Shown: positions 12,706 to 25,082, counted from the first letter of the stretch. The stretch is DNA of 64,000 nt from Atrina japonica (GCA_030159075.1 BROG01000293.1:788860-852859); one strand, 5' to 3'. Notes: generated from the sequence alone by a model not told the origin. Made by a program: numbers and translations.

Positions 12706-14000
12706 TAGGAATAAGTGTTAAATAAACAAATTGACACTCAACTGTAAGTATTTAAAGCTGTCATCGTAATTTTTAAACAAGTTTTAAATTCGAAAAAAAT
12801 TATAATGCTTTTGAAACACTCCCAATTTATCATTCCACAGTCAGACATTTTTGTTAAATGTTTTCGATAGAAATTGGATCGAAATTTCGCTATAAAAGGC
12901 GAGGCCGCAGAACGAACGTTATTTCACACCTGTACTCCCAAAGCGAAACAATGTACAGATGACATGTAATCAAAACATAAAATAATGTTCACTTTGAACG
13001 TAGAAATAAATAAAGTCATACCAGTAATCTGCACCCTTTCATTAACTTTGCTTACATAGCGTCACTTATCCTGGTGTACTCGGTAAAGAGAGCAGTATGG
13101 TCGCACACACTTGACCAAAGACAAGGTACCACGTCCCATATTTTTACAAAGATGACAACAAATAAACGTTATAAGAGATATAGCTGTGAAACATTGCTAT
13201 AATTTTTTTCGAAATGGATACAAGTGGTCCTGTAAAACGAGCCGAATGTTCGAATATATATGAGGACATTCATATCATAACAGGTGGTCTGAGCTTCCGT
13301 TTGTTTATAATTTTACAATTTCCGCATGGAGAATTCGGAATTATGTTTGACATTCTCATGTTTAAGCTGATTAATTACATGCTTGTGAACTGTATATTAG
13401 CCGGCTAAATATCCAGATAGAATAAATGAACTTTGTTGATATCAATATTTATAATGGACATGCAGGTGAGTTATACTCAAGCTTCTTTACTTCATACGTT
13501 TGTTTCATGCGACTGTAGTTAGATAATGAAAACTGCTTTTTTATATCGCCTTTTATATCGGTTGTGGGGCTGAACAAATATGGCTACCAATGAAAGTAAA
13601 ACACTGGGGATGTTTAAAAAACGATGTTGTTATTTTTTTATTTGATTAAATTGGTTTAAAAGTTGAGACGCTGTAAGTATGAATCCATGTTAAAATCATG
13701 CAATGGGTGATACACGGGGGTTGGCAGATTTGCATGAAACTTTGCATGTTGACACGATTCAATAAACTTATAATGGAAACACATTATTTTTCAATAGTCG
13801 AAACTCCTGGTTGCTATGGTAACCAACTGCCTTATTTTGCATGCCAATTAATCTGCAAATGTATCAAACAGTGGTATTGTAAAGGTTTATAAATATATAA
13901 CAAGTAAAATCAAATTGACTGCAATGATTTATTCATTAATCTAAACATCTAGAAAAAATAAATAAATGTTTACTTTCAAATTTTGATATGTCATAACTGC
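12706..14000. other. No gene recognised
   Basis: AT-rich, with no supported coding frames, RNA genes or arrays. Confidence 0.45.
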
Positions 14001-14008
14001 CGTGGGGA

Positions 14009-14413
14009 TTTGGGCCCGAAATCACCAAATTTACTCAGTACTCAAGCTCAACTTTTATTCCATTATTTTGACTATAAAATCATTAGTAAAATGTTTGGGT
14101 TTCAATGATTAGGAAGCATATTAATATTTTTTATCATTCACATATAAGTTTTTGCGTCATACTGAGGATTTTCCTGTAAAAATGAATAAATATGTTGAGT
14201 ACGGTACTCAAAATTTGAGTACGTACTCAAACAATATTTTAATATTTCTGACGTTTTCTCCAAATGAGCAATGATTTTGATCATTATTTACAATTATATG
14301 CTGTCAATATATAAACATGTCCAATTACAGGATAAATTTTGAGTGTTTTTACCTTAAAATCATGAAAAGTTAGTTGAGCTTGAGTACTGAGTAAATTTGG
14401 TGACTTCGGGCCC
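14009..14413. mobile_element. MITE with ~42-bp terminal inverted repeats
   Basis: The left end (GGGCCCGAAATCACCAAATT, continuing to about 14050) and the right end (about 14372-14413) are near-perfect inverted repeats containing CAGTACTCAAGCTCAACT. The ~405-bp element has no coding capacity. Its interior holds a second palindromic patch around 14200-14230 with the perfect core TTTGAGTACGTACTCAAA. A clear target duplication was not identified, so the superfamily is unassigned. Confidence 0.8.
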
Positions 14414-15185
14414 TGTTTTTTTTCATGTTTTGTATTTTATTGTGTATTTGGGCAATATGTAACATTTCCTACTTAACCCCATATCAAAATAAAAAGCAAT
14501 CATATATCTTGTAGAACACTTATAACAGTACTTTAAAAGAGAAAAAAAAGTTATTAATATAAAATAACAGATGATTTACATACAAATGGACATATATATT
14601 TTAATTAATGTCTGAAAAGTGATGTGACATTGTATTAGAAAAAAGAATTTAACATGAATGATAAAATACTGATATCTTTTTGGTAAAAAAGGGGAGATAA
14701 TTTGATTTTAATTTTATTATTATTTCTCAAAAAAGTGTGCCACGCCCACCTCTGTTCTGCAGTCTTCAAAAATTTCTAAACATTCAGTAATTTTGTAACT
14801 ATTTACAGGTAAAACATAAAATAAATATATCATAGTGAACATAAAGGGAAGTAATCAAAGAAACTATATAAAATACATGAAAATGACAATGTCTGTGAAG
14901 ATGTCACAAATGCACAAAACTTGATTATTCAACTGCTTTGAAAACGGAACTTAAAACATACATCCATGTAGCTAGATCACTCAAATAAAGTCTGTTTCAA
15001 TCATGCAGTGGTTCTTGAAAAGATTTTCGAATACGGGTACTTATTTTGCTCAACCCTAAGCCCATCTGGCCGAAAAACATAAACATGGTAGAGGACGTTG
15101 AGTACTTGCCTCTTGTAAAGTTTTATCAAAATCCCTTCAAGGGTTTCAGCAAAAAAATTAAAAACCGATCTCCCACTGCTCCTGT
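14414..15185. other. No gene recognised
   Basis: AT-rich sequence with nothing I can support. Confidence 0.4.
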
Positions 15186-15565
15186 TTTCTGGTACGTTAC
15201 GTAAAGAACGCAACACAATTCGCTATGGGGTCACATGCAGATGACCTCTTGTAGGTGTGTAATGTTAGACCAATGAAAATGTAACTTACAGAGATGTAAT
15301 TTACCTTATGAAATAAATCTGTCAGTCGGCAAAATTCCATCAGAATTGTTTTTGGTGATTCAAACCTATCCAATCTTAAGAAAATAATTCTGTACTTCCA
15401 GACTTTGTGTGCTCAGTGTTGTTTATAATTATAAAGATGTTTGCTATTTGATCACTTACTAGATTGTGCAATGTTCTTTGGTCAGAAATGACACACCTAC
15501 AAGGTCATCCACATATGACCCAACATCGGATTCCGTTAGATCCTCTACGCGACATATCAGAAAAT
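15186..15565. mobile_element. MITE family M2, copy 1
   Basis: About 380 bp with long imperfect terminal inverted repeats (TTTTCTG..ACGT at the left, ACATATCAGAAAA at the right; inner TIR block GACCTCTTGTAGGTGTGT). A second copy at 31434-31822 aligns over its full length, including the interior. No coding capacity. Confidence 0.8.
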
Positions 15566-16773
15566 GAGAGCAGTGCGAGACTAGTTTTTCAAATTGATTC
15601 GGATTTTAGAGAAGTCAATTATGTGAAAAGTCAATGACAGAGAACATACATCTCATGCTGGGTCATGACTGATCACAACAGCTCAGGTGAGCTAAAACGG
15701 AATCAATGAAACCTTCCACGAATTGAAAAATTATCTCTAAAACAAATTTAAACAAGAGACCCAAGGACCTGAAGATGCTCACCCGGCAAAATCGTTTATA
15801 AGGGTGGTATCTCAAGACATGTGATCGTTTATAAATGTGGTCTCTTACGACAGGTGATCGTTTACAAGGATGGTCTCTTAAAACAGGTGATAATGTATAA
15901 AGGTGGTCTCTTAAGACAGGTGATCGTTTACAAGAGTTATCACTTTAGAGATGAGATCAACGTTTATAAGGGTGGTCACTTAAGACAGGTGATCGACGTT
16001 TATAAAGGTGGTCTCTTAGGACAGGTTTTGGTTTGAAATGGGTGGTCCCTTAGGACAGGTTTTGGTTTGAAATGGTTGGTCTCTTAAGACAGGTGATCAG
16101 TTAAAATGGTGGTCCCATAAAACAAGTGATCGACCTTTATAAGGATGGTCCCTTCATACAGATTATCGACGTTTATAAAGGTGGTCCGTTAAGACAAGTG
16201 ATTGACGTTAATTCGGTGATATCGTAAGACACATGACCTATTATAATGGTGGTCCCATAAGACAGTTGATTGTTAATAAGTGTGGTCCCTTAAAACAGGT
16301 TATCGTTTATTAGTGTGATCTCTTAAGACAGGGATCGACGTTTAGAAGGATCGTACCTTAAGACAGGTAATCGTTTGTACCGGTGGTCTCTTAAGACTGG
16401 TAATTGTTTATAAGGGTGGTCTCTTAAGACAGGTGATCATTTATAAGGGTGGTGCTTTAAGACAGGTGACCATGTGTTAGAGTGGTCTCCTAAGACAGGA
16501 GAATGGTTATAAGAGTGGTCTATTAAGACATGTAATCGAGGTTTATAAAGATAGTTCCTTAAGACAGGTAATTGACGTTTATAAGGGTGGTCTCTTAAGA
16601 CAGATGATCGACGTTTATAAGGGTGGTCTCTTAAGACAGTTGATCGTTTTTAAGGTGGTCCCTTGAGACAGGTGATCGACGTTTATAAAAGTGGTTTCTT
16701 AAAGACATGCGATTCTTTATAAGGGTGATTTCTTAAGACTGGTTCAATTATAGTTTCTTGAATTCTGTTTCAG

Positions 16774-16925
16774 CTGGTCATTTTTTGAAGAGCATGTGCA
16801 TGTAGATGGGAATTGCTACGTTGACGTAAGGGACAAAGACGATAAATGGATTCGTATTCAAGAGGTTAAAGGAGATTTTATCATTCTCCTTCCATGGATT
16901 TAACACAGATTTACTTTGGATAGAT
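16774..16925 (+). pseudogene. ADI1 (acireductone dioxygenase) exon relic 1
   Basis: The acceptor-like GTTTCAG ends at 16773. The frame then reads FFEEHVHVD and later [14 protein letters not shown] and HRFTLD, matching the cupin-core exon of acireductone dioxygenase. That enzyme acts in the methionine salvage pathway and uses a metal held by His-x-His-x3-Glu and a downstream His. In this copy the segment carrying the ligand Glu is deleted and an in-frame TAA precedes the last His, so it cannot encode an active enzyme. The minisatellite flanks it on both sides. Confidence 0.85.
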
Positions 16926-18186
16926 CGTTGATAAGGATGGCCTCTAAAGACATGTGATCGATTATCAGGGTGGTTTCTTAAGAGAGTGATCGTTTACAAG
17001 GGTGGTTTTCTAAGATAGGTGAAAGTTTATAAGGGTGGTCTCTTTACACAGATGATCGTTTATAAGGTGGTTTCATAAGACAAGTGATCGTTTATAAAGT
17101 TGGTCCCTTAAGAAAGGTGATCGACATTTATAAGCGTTGTCCCTTAAAACAGGTGATCGATGTTGATAGGGTCTTCCATTAAGACAGTTGATCGTTGATA
17201 AGGGTGGTCTCTTAAGACAGGTAATCGTTTATTAGGGTGGTTTCTAAAGACAGGTGAAAGACGTTTATAAAGGTGGTCCTTTAAGACATGTGATCTACGT
17301 TGATAAGGGTCTTCTCTTGGGACAGTTGATCGTTGATAAGGGTGGTCTCTTAAGACAAGTAATCTTTAACTAGGGTGGTTTCTAAAGACAGGTGAAGGAT
17401 GTTTATAAGGGTGGTCCCTTAAGATAGTTTGTCGTTGAGAAGGGTGGTCTCTAAAGAAATGTGATCGTTTATAAGGGTGGTCCCTTAGGACAGGTCAGGT
17501 AATCAACGTTTATAAGGGTGGTCCCGTAAGACAGGTGATCGACGTTTATATGGGTGATATCTTAACACGGATGATCGTTTGTTAGGTGGTCCCATAATAC
17601 ACGTGATTGCTTATAAGGGTGGTTCCTTAAGACAGGTGATCCTTTATTAGTATGACCTCTTAACACAGGTAATCGACGTTGATGAGGTTGTTCCCTTAAG
17701 ACAGGTAATCGTTTATACGGGTGGTTTCTTAAGACGGGTGATCGTGTATAAGAGTGGTCTTTTAAGACAAGTCATCGACGTTTATGAGGTGTTCTCATAA
17801 AGCAGTTGATCTTTTATCAGAGTGGTCCCCTACGACAGGTGATTGTTTATGAGTTTTTTCTCTTAAGACAGGTGATCGACATTTATAATGATGGCCCGTT
17901 AAGACTGGTGATCGACGCTTATAAGGATGGTCTCTTAGACAGGTGATCGTTTAAAAGGTTTGTCTATTAAGACAGGTGATCGTTTATAAATGCAGCCTCT
18001 TTAGACAGGTGATCATTTCTCTGGGTGGTCTCTTATGACAGTTGATTGTTTATAAGCATGGTAACTTAAGACAGGTTATCAACGTTTATGAGGGTGGTCC
18101 CTTAAGACAGGTGATCGACGATTATATGGGTGGTCGCTTAATACAGGTGATGGTTTATAAGGGTGGTCCATTAATCCACTAATGTC

Positions 18187-18960
18187 CCCATCCAGTTATG
18201 TCATTCAGAAAATTCTGATATTTTAATATATATCACCAATGATCATTTTGGAAAGGAAACCATACAGTTTTGATTATATTTTCCATGTTGTAGCAAATAT
18301 GCTACATCGGGCATTACAATGTCTGTTGCATATATGATACAAAGAAAATTTTGATATAAAACTAACAGTAACAGAATAAACATGTAACAAAATCAGAATT
18401 GAAAAGCAATAACAACAATATTAACAGTACAAACAGGAGTAATGTTGAATGTTAAGACAAGTACATGTATATGACAATTGCTATTACACTGTTGGAATGT
18501 TTCCCGATGAATGGTGTGATTTAGTTTGTCCTCATCTAAGTCAAATCGAATATACCAAAGTATTAATCTTCAGGATGTCCAGGAAACAATATATTAAATC
18601 TGGTCGACTTTGGATAAACACGGACCTCTGGAAATCCAGAGGTGGAATCAGGTGCCAGGGAGAAATAAGCATCCCATTTTGACCGGTCACACCCATAGTG
18701 TGTCCACAATGAAATTCAAATGAAATAAGTGAGATATAAATCCTTGTAATAATTGGCAGGGACAACTCAACAACCGTTATCGAACAAGGAAATCTAGATC
18801 AAAAGCACCCATCACTTTTTTGCTTGTCTCATAATATGTGGCTCCTGAAATAAAATTGACTTCTTCCCATATTCTAATCAATGTATCTCTACCGCTGTAA
18901 ATATTTGAGGAGGGGCGAGAGTTTGTACCATGAAGTCTCTCACATTTGATCAACGAAGGC
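18187..18960. other. Non-repetitive island inside the minisatellite
   Basis: AT-rich unique-looking DNA separating two parts of the array. It contains an R1 fragment at about 18546-18785. No gene is recognised. Confidence 0.6.
18546..18785 (+). repeat. Dispersed repeat R1, partial copy 3
   Basis: Covers the ACCAAAGTATTAATCTTCAG to ACAACTCAACAACCG part of R1 with moderate divergence. Confidence 0.7.
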
Positions 18961-20149
18961 TTGGGTGATCGTTTACAAGGGCGGACCCTTGGTACAGGTG
19001 ATCGTTTATAAGGGTGATCTCCTAAGACAGATGATCGTTTATAAGGGTGGTTCTTTAAGACTGGATATCGTTTATAAAGGTGATCTGTTAAGACAGGTAA
19101 TCGTTTACAAGGGAGATCACTGAATACAGGTAATCAACGTTTATAAGGGACGTCTCTAAAGACAGGTGATCAATGTTTATAAAGGTGGTCTCCTAGGACA
19201 TGTGATCGTTTATAAGGGTGGTGGTTCCTTAAGGCAGGTGGTCGACGTTTATTAACGTGGTCTCTTAGGACAGGTTAGCGTTTCTAAATACGGTGCCTTC
19301 AGACAGGTAATAGTTTTTAAGGGTGGTAACTTAAAACTGGTGATCATTTGTAAGGGTGTTCTTTTACGAGAGTTGATTGTTTATAAAAGTGGTCACTTAA
19401 GACAGGTCATCAACGTTTATAAGGGTGGAGCCTTGAGACAGGTGATCGACATTTAAAAAGGTGCTCTCTAAAGACATGTGATGAACGTTTATATGGCTGG
19501 TCTAAAGACAAGTGATAGTTTACAAGGGCTGTCTCTTAAGACAGTTGATCATTTATAATGGTGGTATTCTAAGACAGTTGATCGTATATAAGGGTGGTCC
19601 ATTAAGACGGGATATCGTTTATCAACGTTTATAAGGGTGGTAAATGAAGACAAATGATCATTTCTAAGGGTGGTATCTGAAGATAGTTGATCGTTTATAA
19701 GGGTGGTCTCTAAAGCCGGGATAGTTTATAAGGGTGGTCTCTAAAGCCGGGATCGTTTATAAGGGTGGTCTCTAAATGCGGGATCGTTTATAAGGGTGGT
19801 CTCTTAAACAGGTGATCGACGTCTTTATGGATGATCCCTTAAGACAATTTGTCGTTTATAAGGGTGATTTCTAAAGACATGTGGTCGTTTGTAAGGAGGG
19901 GGTCTATTAAGACAGGTTATTGTTTATAAGAGTGGTCCTTTAAGACAGGAGATCAACGTTTATAAGGGTAGTCTCTTAAGACACGTGGTCGTTTATAAGG
20001 GTGGTCCCTTAAGACAGGTGATCGACTTTTATAAGGGTGGCCCATTAAAACAGGTCATCGACGTTTATTAGGGTGGTCTCTGAAGACAGGTGACTGTCTA
20101 TTTGGTTTGTGTCTTAAGACTGGTGATCGATTATATTTTGAATTTGAAT

Positions 20150-20396
20150 TTTGATTAGTATTTTACGCCACACTCAACAAGTTTCAGTTATATGGTGGCG
20201 GCCATTTTTAAGGAGGCTGTAGGAGAGAACCCGGCTATAATTTACCCGGGAAGAGACCACCGGCCTTTCACAAGTAAACTGGCAAACTTTCTCATAAAAA
20301 GCAACTTAGGTTTCAGCCGAATCTGCCCTGACAGGAAGTGAGAGACTTCATTATTTAAAGCGCGATGCTCTGACCACGCTGCCATGGAGGCCCCTG
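20150..20396 (-). repeat. tRNA-derived SINE, family S2
   Basis: The minus strand begins GGGGCCTCCATGGCAGCGTG (degenerate tRNA-like head with GTGGTCAGAGCATCGCGC). It includes the GTCTCTCACTTCCTGTCAG block and ends near TGTTGAGTGTGGCGTAAAAT. It is inserted in the minisatellite and shares its layout with the copies at 21118, 24930 and 39748. Confidence 0.8.
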
Positions 20397-20702
20397 ATCG
20401 TTTATAAATATGGTCCCTTAAGACAGATGATCAACGTTTATTAAGGTGGTCTTTTAAGACAGGTGATCAAAGTTTATAAAGGTGATTTCTTAGTACAGGT
20501 GATCGTTTATAAGATTGGTCCCTTAAGACAGGTGATCGACGTTTATAGAAGTAGTCTCGTAGGACAGGTGATCGTTTGTAAGAGTGGTCCATTAAGACAG
20601 GTGATCTACGTTTATAAAGGTGGTCTCTTAGGATAGGTGATTCTTTATAGGGGTTATTTCTTAAGACAGGTTCAATTGTAGTTTCTTGAATTTTTGTTTC
20701 AG

Positions 20703-20823
20703 AATATACAGCTTATACTTTGAAATAAAGAACAAGGACGATAAATGGATTCGCTTTCAAGTGGGAAAGGAGATTAATCATCTCCCCTCCAGGTATTTAT
20801 CACAGATTCACTTTTGGTAGAAC
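20703..20823 (+). pseudogene. ADI1 exon relic 2
   Basis: A shorter copy preceded by the same intron-end wording (TTTTTGTTTCAG). The first part with the His-x-His metal motif is lost. The later part still reads KDDKWIRFQVGKGD, and then the PPGIYHRFT-equivalent region in shifted frame. Non-functional. Confidence 0.8.
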
Positions 20824-21117
20824 GTTTCTAAGGGTGGTCTCCAAAGAACAGGTGATCATTTTAAGGGGATCTGTTAACAGAGTTGATCGTGTATAAGGGT
20901 GGTCTCTTAAGACAGGTGATTGTTTATAGGGGTAGTGTATAACGACAGGTGATCGATGTTTAAAAGGGTTTACCCTTAAGACAGGTGATTGTTTATAAGG
21001 GTAGTCTATAAAGACAGGTGTTCGATGTTTAAAAGGGTTTTCCCTTAAGACAGGTGATTGAAGTTTATAATGATAGTCTCTTAAGACAGGTGATCGTTTA
21101 TATTTAATTTCATTTTT

Positions 21118-21359
21118 GAATAGTATTTTACACCATACTCAACAATTTTTCAGTTATATGGTGACGGCCAGTCTTTAATGGTAGAGGAGAGAATCCTGTT
21201 ACAATGCCGAAGAGACCACCGGCCTTCCACAAGTAAACTGGTAAACTTTCTCACAAAAATCAGCTCATGTTTCAGTGGGACTCGAACCTGCACTGACAGG
21301 AATTGAGAGACGTCATGATTTAAAGCGCGATGCTCTAACGACTCTGCTACGGAAGTCCC
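21118..21359 (-). repeat. tRNA-derived SINE, family S2
   Basis: Same family and orientation as the copy about 1 kb upstream. The minus-strand head contains GTTAGAGCATCGCGC and a B-box-like GGTTCGAGTCCC equivalent. Both copies lie in minisatellite. Confidence 0.8.
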
Positions 21360-21363
21360 TAAT

Positions 21364-22060
21364 CGTTTATAAGTGTGTTCCCTCAAGATAGGTGATCAAC
21401 GTTTATAAGAGTGGTCCCTCAAGATAGGTGATCAACGTTTATAAGGGTGGTCCCTCAAGATAGGTGATCAACGTTTATAAGGGTGGTCCCTCAAGATAGG
21501 TGATCAACGTTTATAAGGGTGGTCTCTCAAGATAGGTGATTAACGTTTGTAAAGGTGGTCCCTCAAGATAGGTGATCAAAGTTTATAAGGGTGGTCCCTC
21601 AAGGTAGGTGATCAACGTTTATAAGGGTGGTCCCTCAAGATAGGTGATCAACGTTTATAAGGGTGGTCCCTCAAGATAGGTGATCAACGTTTATAAGTGT
21701 GTTCCCTCAAGATAGGTGATCAACGTTTATAAGGGTGGTCCCTCAAGATAGGTGATCAAAGTTTATAAGGGTGGTCCCTCAAGATAGGTGATCAACGTTT
21801 ATAAGTGTGTTCCCTCAAGATAGGTGATCAACGTTTATAAGGGTGTTCCCTCAAGATAGGTGATCAAAGTTTATAAGGGTGGTCCCTCAAGATAGGTGAT
21901 CAACGTTTATAAGGGTGGTCCCTCAAGATAGGTGATCAACGTTTATAAGGGTGGTCCCTCAAGATAGGTGATCAACGTTTATAAGGGTGGTCCCTCAAGA
22001 TAGGTGATCAACGTTTATAAGAGTGGTCCCTCAAGATAGGTGATCAACGTTTGTAAAGGT
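21364..22060. repeat. Homogenised 36-bp sub-array
   Basis: About 19 units of 36 bp, nearly identical to one another (core GTGGTCCCTCAAGATAGGTG then ATCAACGTTTATAAGG). Surrounding units are far more diverged and use TTAAGACAGG instead of TCAAGATAGG. This indicates recent local expansion. Confidence 0.95.
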
Positions 22061-22212
22061 GGTCTCTTAGGACAGGTAATCGTTTATAAGAGTGTTCCCT
22101 TAAGACAGATGATCATGTTTATAAGGGTGGCCCCTTAAGACAGGTGATCAACGACAATAAGAGTGATGTCGTAAGATAGGTTCAATTGTGGTGTCTTGAA
22201 TTATGGTTTCAG

Positions 22213-22238
22213 CATATACACGTAGATGAAGAGACTTG
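22213..22238 (+). pseudogene. ADI1 exon relic 3 (fragment)
   Basis: Only the short segment encoding HIHVDEE remains, after GGTTTCAG. It is followed directly by minisatellite. This is the metal-ligand segment of the exon. Confidence 0.65.
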
Positions 22239-22364
22239 GTTTATAAAGGTGGTCTCAAAAGACTGTTGATCGTTTATAAGAGGGAATTCTTAAGACCGGT
22301 GATTCTTTATAAGGGTGATTTCATAAGACAGGTTTAATTGTAATTTCTCGATTTGTTGTTACAG

Positions 22365-22533
22365 CTGGTCATTTTTAAGAGCATATACACGTAGATGAAG
22401 AAATTCGATTGATCCTGGAAAGGAGTGGCTACTATGATGTAAGGGACAAAGACGATAAATGGATTTGTATTCAAGTGGTAAAAGGAGATTTAATCATTCT
22501 CGATACATTTATCACATATTTATTTTGGATAGA
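22365..22533 (+). pseudogene. ADI1 exon relic 4 (best preserved)
   Basis: After an acceptor-like TTACAG, an in-frame TAA interrupts the F-x-E-E-H start, but the frame then runs through [20 protein letters not shown] and on to [15 protein letters not shown]. It keeps the two His ligands and the Glu ligand. A small deletion then shifts the frame before the final His. It closely follows the human ADI1 exon with the [20 protein letters not shown] stretch. Not functional as it stands. Confidence 0.88.
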
Positions 22534-23722
22534 TTGTTTATAAAGGTGGTTTCCTAACTTATCGTTTATAATGTGGTCTCTAATGACAGGTAATCGACGT
22601 TTATATAGTTCCTCTTTAAAACCAGGAGATCGTTTATAAGTGTGCTCCTTAAAAACAGGTGATCGAAGTTTGTAAATAAGGTCTCTTAATACGGGCGATC
22701 GACGTTTATTAGGGCAGTCTCTTTGAACAGGTGATCGCTTATAAGAGTGGTCTCTTAAGAAAAGTAATCGTGTATACGGGTGGTCTCTTAAGATGGTTGA
22801 TTGTTTGTAGAGTGGTGTCTCAAGACAGGTGGTCGTTGATAAGGGTCCCTTAAGGCAGGTGATCGTTTATAAGGATGGTCTCTTAAGACAGGTTATCGTT
22901 TATAAGGATGATCTCTTAAGACAGGTGATCGACGTCTATAAAGGTTGTTCCTTAAGTCCGGTGATTGACGTTTTTAACAGTGGTCCCTTGAGACAGGTGA
23001 TCGACGTTTATAAGAGTGGTCACGTAAGACAGGTGATCGTTTTTAAGGGTGGTCCCTTAAGACACATTATCGACGTTTATAAGGGTGGTCGCTTATGATA
23101 GATGTTCGACGTTTATAAGGTCGTCTCTAAAGACAGGTGATCGTTTATAGGGATGGTCTTATAAGACAGTTGATCGTTTATAAGGGCCGTCTCTTAGGAG
23201 AATTGATCGATTATTAAGATGACACCTTAAGACAGCGGATCGACGTTCATAAGTGGTCTGTGAAGACAGGTAATCCTTTATACGGACTGTCTCTGAAGAC
23301 GGTTGATCGTTTGTAAGGGTGGTCTCTTAAAACAGGTTATCGTTTATAAGGGTGGTCTTACCAGACAGTTGACCGTGTACAATGTCGGTTTCCTTGGACA
23401 GGTGATCGTTTATTAGGGTGGTCTTTTAAGACAGGTAATCGACGTTTATATCGGTAGATCCGTCGTTTGTAAGGGTATTCTCTTAAGACAGGTTATCGTT
23501 GATAAGGGTGGTCTTACCAGACAGTTGACCGTTTATAAGGTCGGTTTCCATGGACAGGTGATCGTTTATAAGGGTGGTCTCTTAGAACAGGTAATCGCTT
23601 ATTAGGCTGGCACCTTAAGACAATTGATCGTTTATAAAGGTAGTTTCTTAAGACAGGTGATCGTTTATAAGGTTGATTTCTTAAAACAGGTTCAATTGTA
23701 GTTTTTTGATTCTTGGTTTCAG

Positions 23723-23895
23723 CTGATCATTTTTAAGAGCATATACACATAGATATTTAAATTAGATTGATACTGGACAGGAGTGGCTACTCTAATGTAA
23801 GGAACATAGACGATAAATGGATTCGTATTTAAGTGGTGAAAGGAGATTTAATCATTCTTCCTCCAGGCATTTATCACAAATTTATTTTGGACAGA
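23723..23895 (+). pseudogene. ADI1 exon relic 5
   Basis: Same layout as relic 4 and closest to relic 6. In-frame stops occur near the start and at the Q codon after WIRI (CAA to TAA), and the HVDEE segment is altered. The end still reads PPGIYH-like. The flanking minisatellite blocks before relics 5 and 6 are also alike, so exon and flank were duplicated together. Confidence 0.82.
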
Positions 23896-24736
23896 TTGTT
23901 TATAAAGGTGGTTTATTAACGCACCTTATCGTTTAAGAGTGATCTCTTAATACAGGTGATTGATGTTTATAATGGTGGTCTCTTATGACAGGTAATCGAC
24001 GTTTATATAGGTCCTCTAAAAATAGGAGATTGTTTATAAGTGTGCTCCTTTAAGACAAGTGATCGAAGTTTATAAATATGGTCCCTTAACACGGGTGATC
24101 GACGTTTATTAGGGCAGTCTCTTTGAACAGGTGATCACTTATCAGAGTGGTCCCTTAAGACACGTGATCAACGTTTGTAAGAGTGGTCTCTTAAGAAAAG
24201 TAATCGTGTATACGGGTGATCTCTTAAGATGGTTGATCGTTTGTAAGAGTGTTATCTTAAGACAGGTGGTCGTTGATAAGGGTCCCTTAAGGCAGGTGAT
24301 CGTTTATAAGGATGGTCTCTTAAGACAGGTAATCGACATTTATAAAGCTTGTTCCTTAAGACAGGTGATTGTAGTTTGTAACAGTGATCCCTTGAGACAG
24401 GTGATCGACGTTTATAAGAGTGGTCTCATAAGACAGGTGATCGTTTTTAAAGGTGATCCCTTAAGACACGTGATCGACGTTTATAAGGGTGGTCGCTTAA
24501 GATAGATGATCGACGTTTAAAAGGTCGTCTCTAAAGATAGATGGTCGCTTATAGGGGTTGTCTTATAAGACAGTTGATCGTTCATAAGGGCGATCTCTTA
24601 GGAGAGCTGATCGTTTATTAAGGTGGCACCTTCAGACAATTGATCATTTATAAAGGTAGTTTCTTAAGACGTGATCGTTTATAAGGTTGATTTCTTAAAA
24701 CAGGTTCAATTGTAGTTTTTTGATTTTTGGTTTCAG

Positions 24737-24913
24737 CTTATCATTTTTTAAGAGCATATACACATAGATATTTAAATTAGATTGATACTGGACAGGAGTG
24801 GCTACTCTAATGTAAGGGACATAGACGATAAATGGATTCGTATTTAAGTGGTGAAAGGAGATTTAATCATTCGTCCTCCAGGCATCTATCACAGATTTAC
24901 TATGGATACAACG
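24737..24913 (+). pseudogene. ADI1 exon relic 6, with donor-like end
   Basis: Nearly identical to relic 5 and shares its stop codons. It ends PPGIYHRFTMDTT and is followed immediately by GTAAGG, a good splice donor, so this copy shows the full extent of the original exon. The minisatellite ends here. Confidence 0.82.
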
Positions 24914-24929
24914 GTAAGGTCTATTTGAT

Positions 24930-25082
24930 TAGGGGCTCCTTAGCCTAGTGGTTAGAGCATTGCACTTTGAAGTTTCTCACTTCCGGTCAGCACAAGTTCA
25001 AGCCCCGCTGAATCCTAAGCTAATATTTGTGAGCAAGTATGCCAAGGTCGGTGGTCTCTTTCCAGGTGCATTGTAATAAGGC
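24930..25082 (+). repeat. tRNA-derived SINE, family S2
   Basis: The plus-strand head contains TAGCCTAGTGGTTAGAGCAT (A box region) and GTTCAAGCCCC (B box). It is followed by the family body with GGTGGTCTCTTTCC. Confidence 0.82.

Larger units (their letters stand above)
15780..24910. repeat. Degenerate 33/36-bp minisatellite array (~9 kb)
   Basis: Well over 150 diverged copies of a unit built around GATCGTTTATAAGGGTGGTC followed by TCTTAAGACAGGT. Units are 33 bp, or 36 bp when GAC is inserted after GATC. Because both lengths are multiples of three, stretches of the array stay open for up to about 124 codons, giving an 11/12-residue repeat; frequent frameshifts and stops elsewhere argue against coding. 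The array is interrupted by six ADI1 exon relics, two SINE copies and a non-repetitive island (about 18190-18960) that carries an R1 fragment. Confidence 0.95.

Noticed and set aside
22829..24505. Repeat protein frames in the 33/36-bp minisatellite
   Set aside because: Explained by unit length; frames are broken at random elsewhere in the array and no splice or start signals fit.
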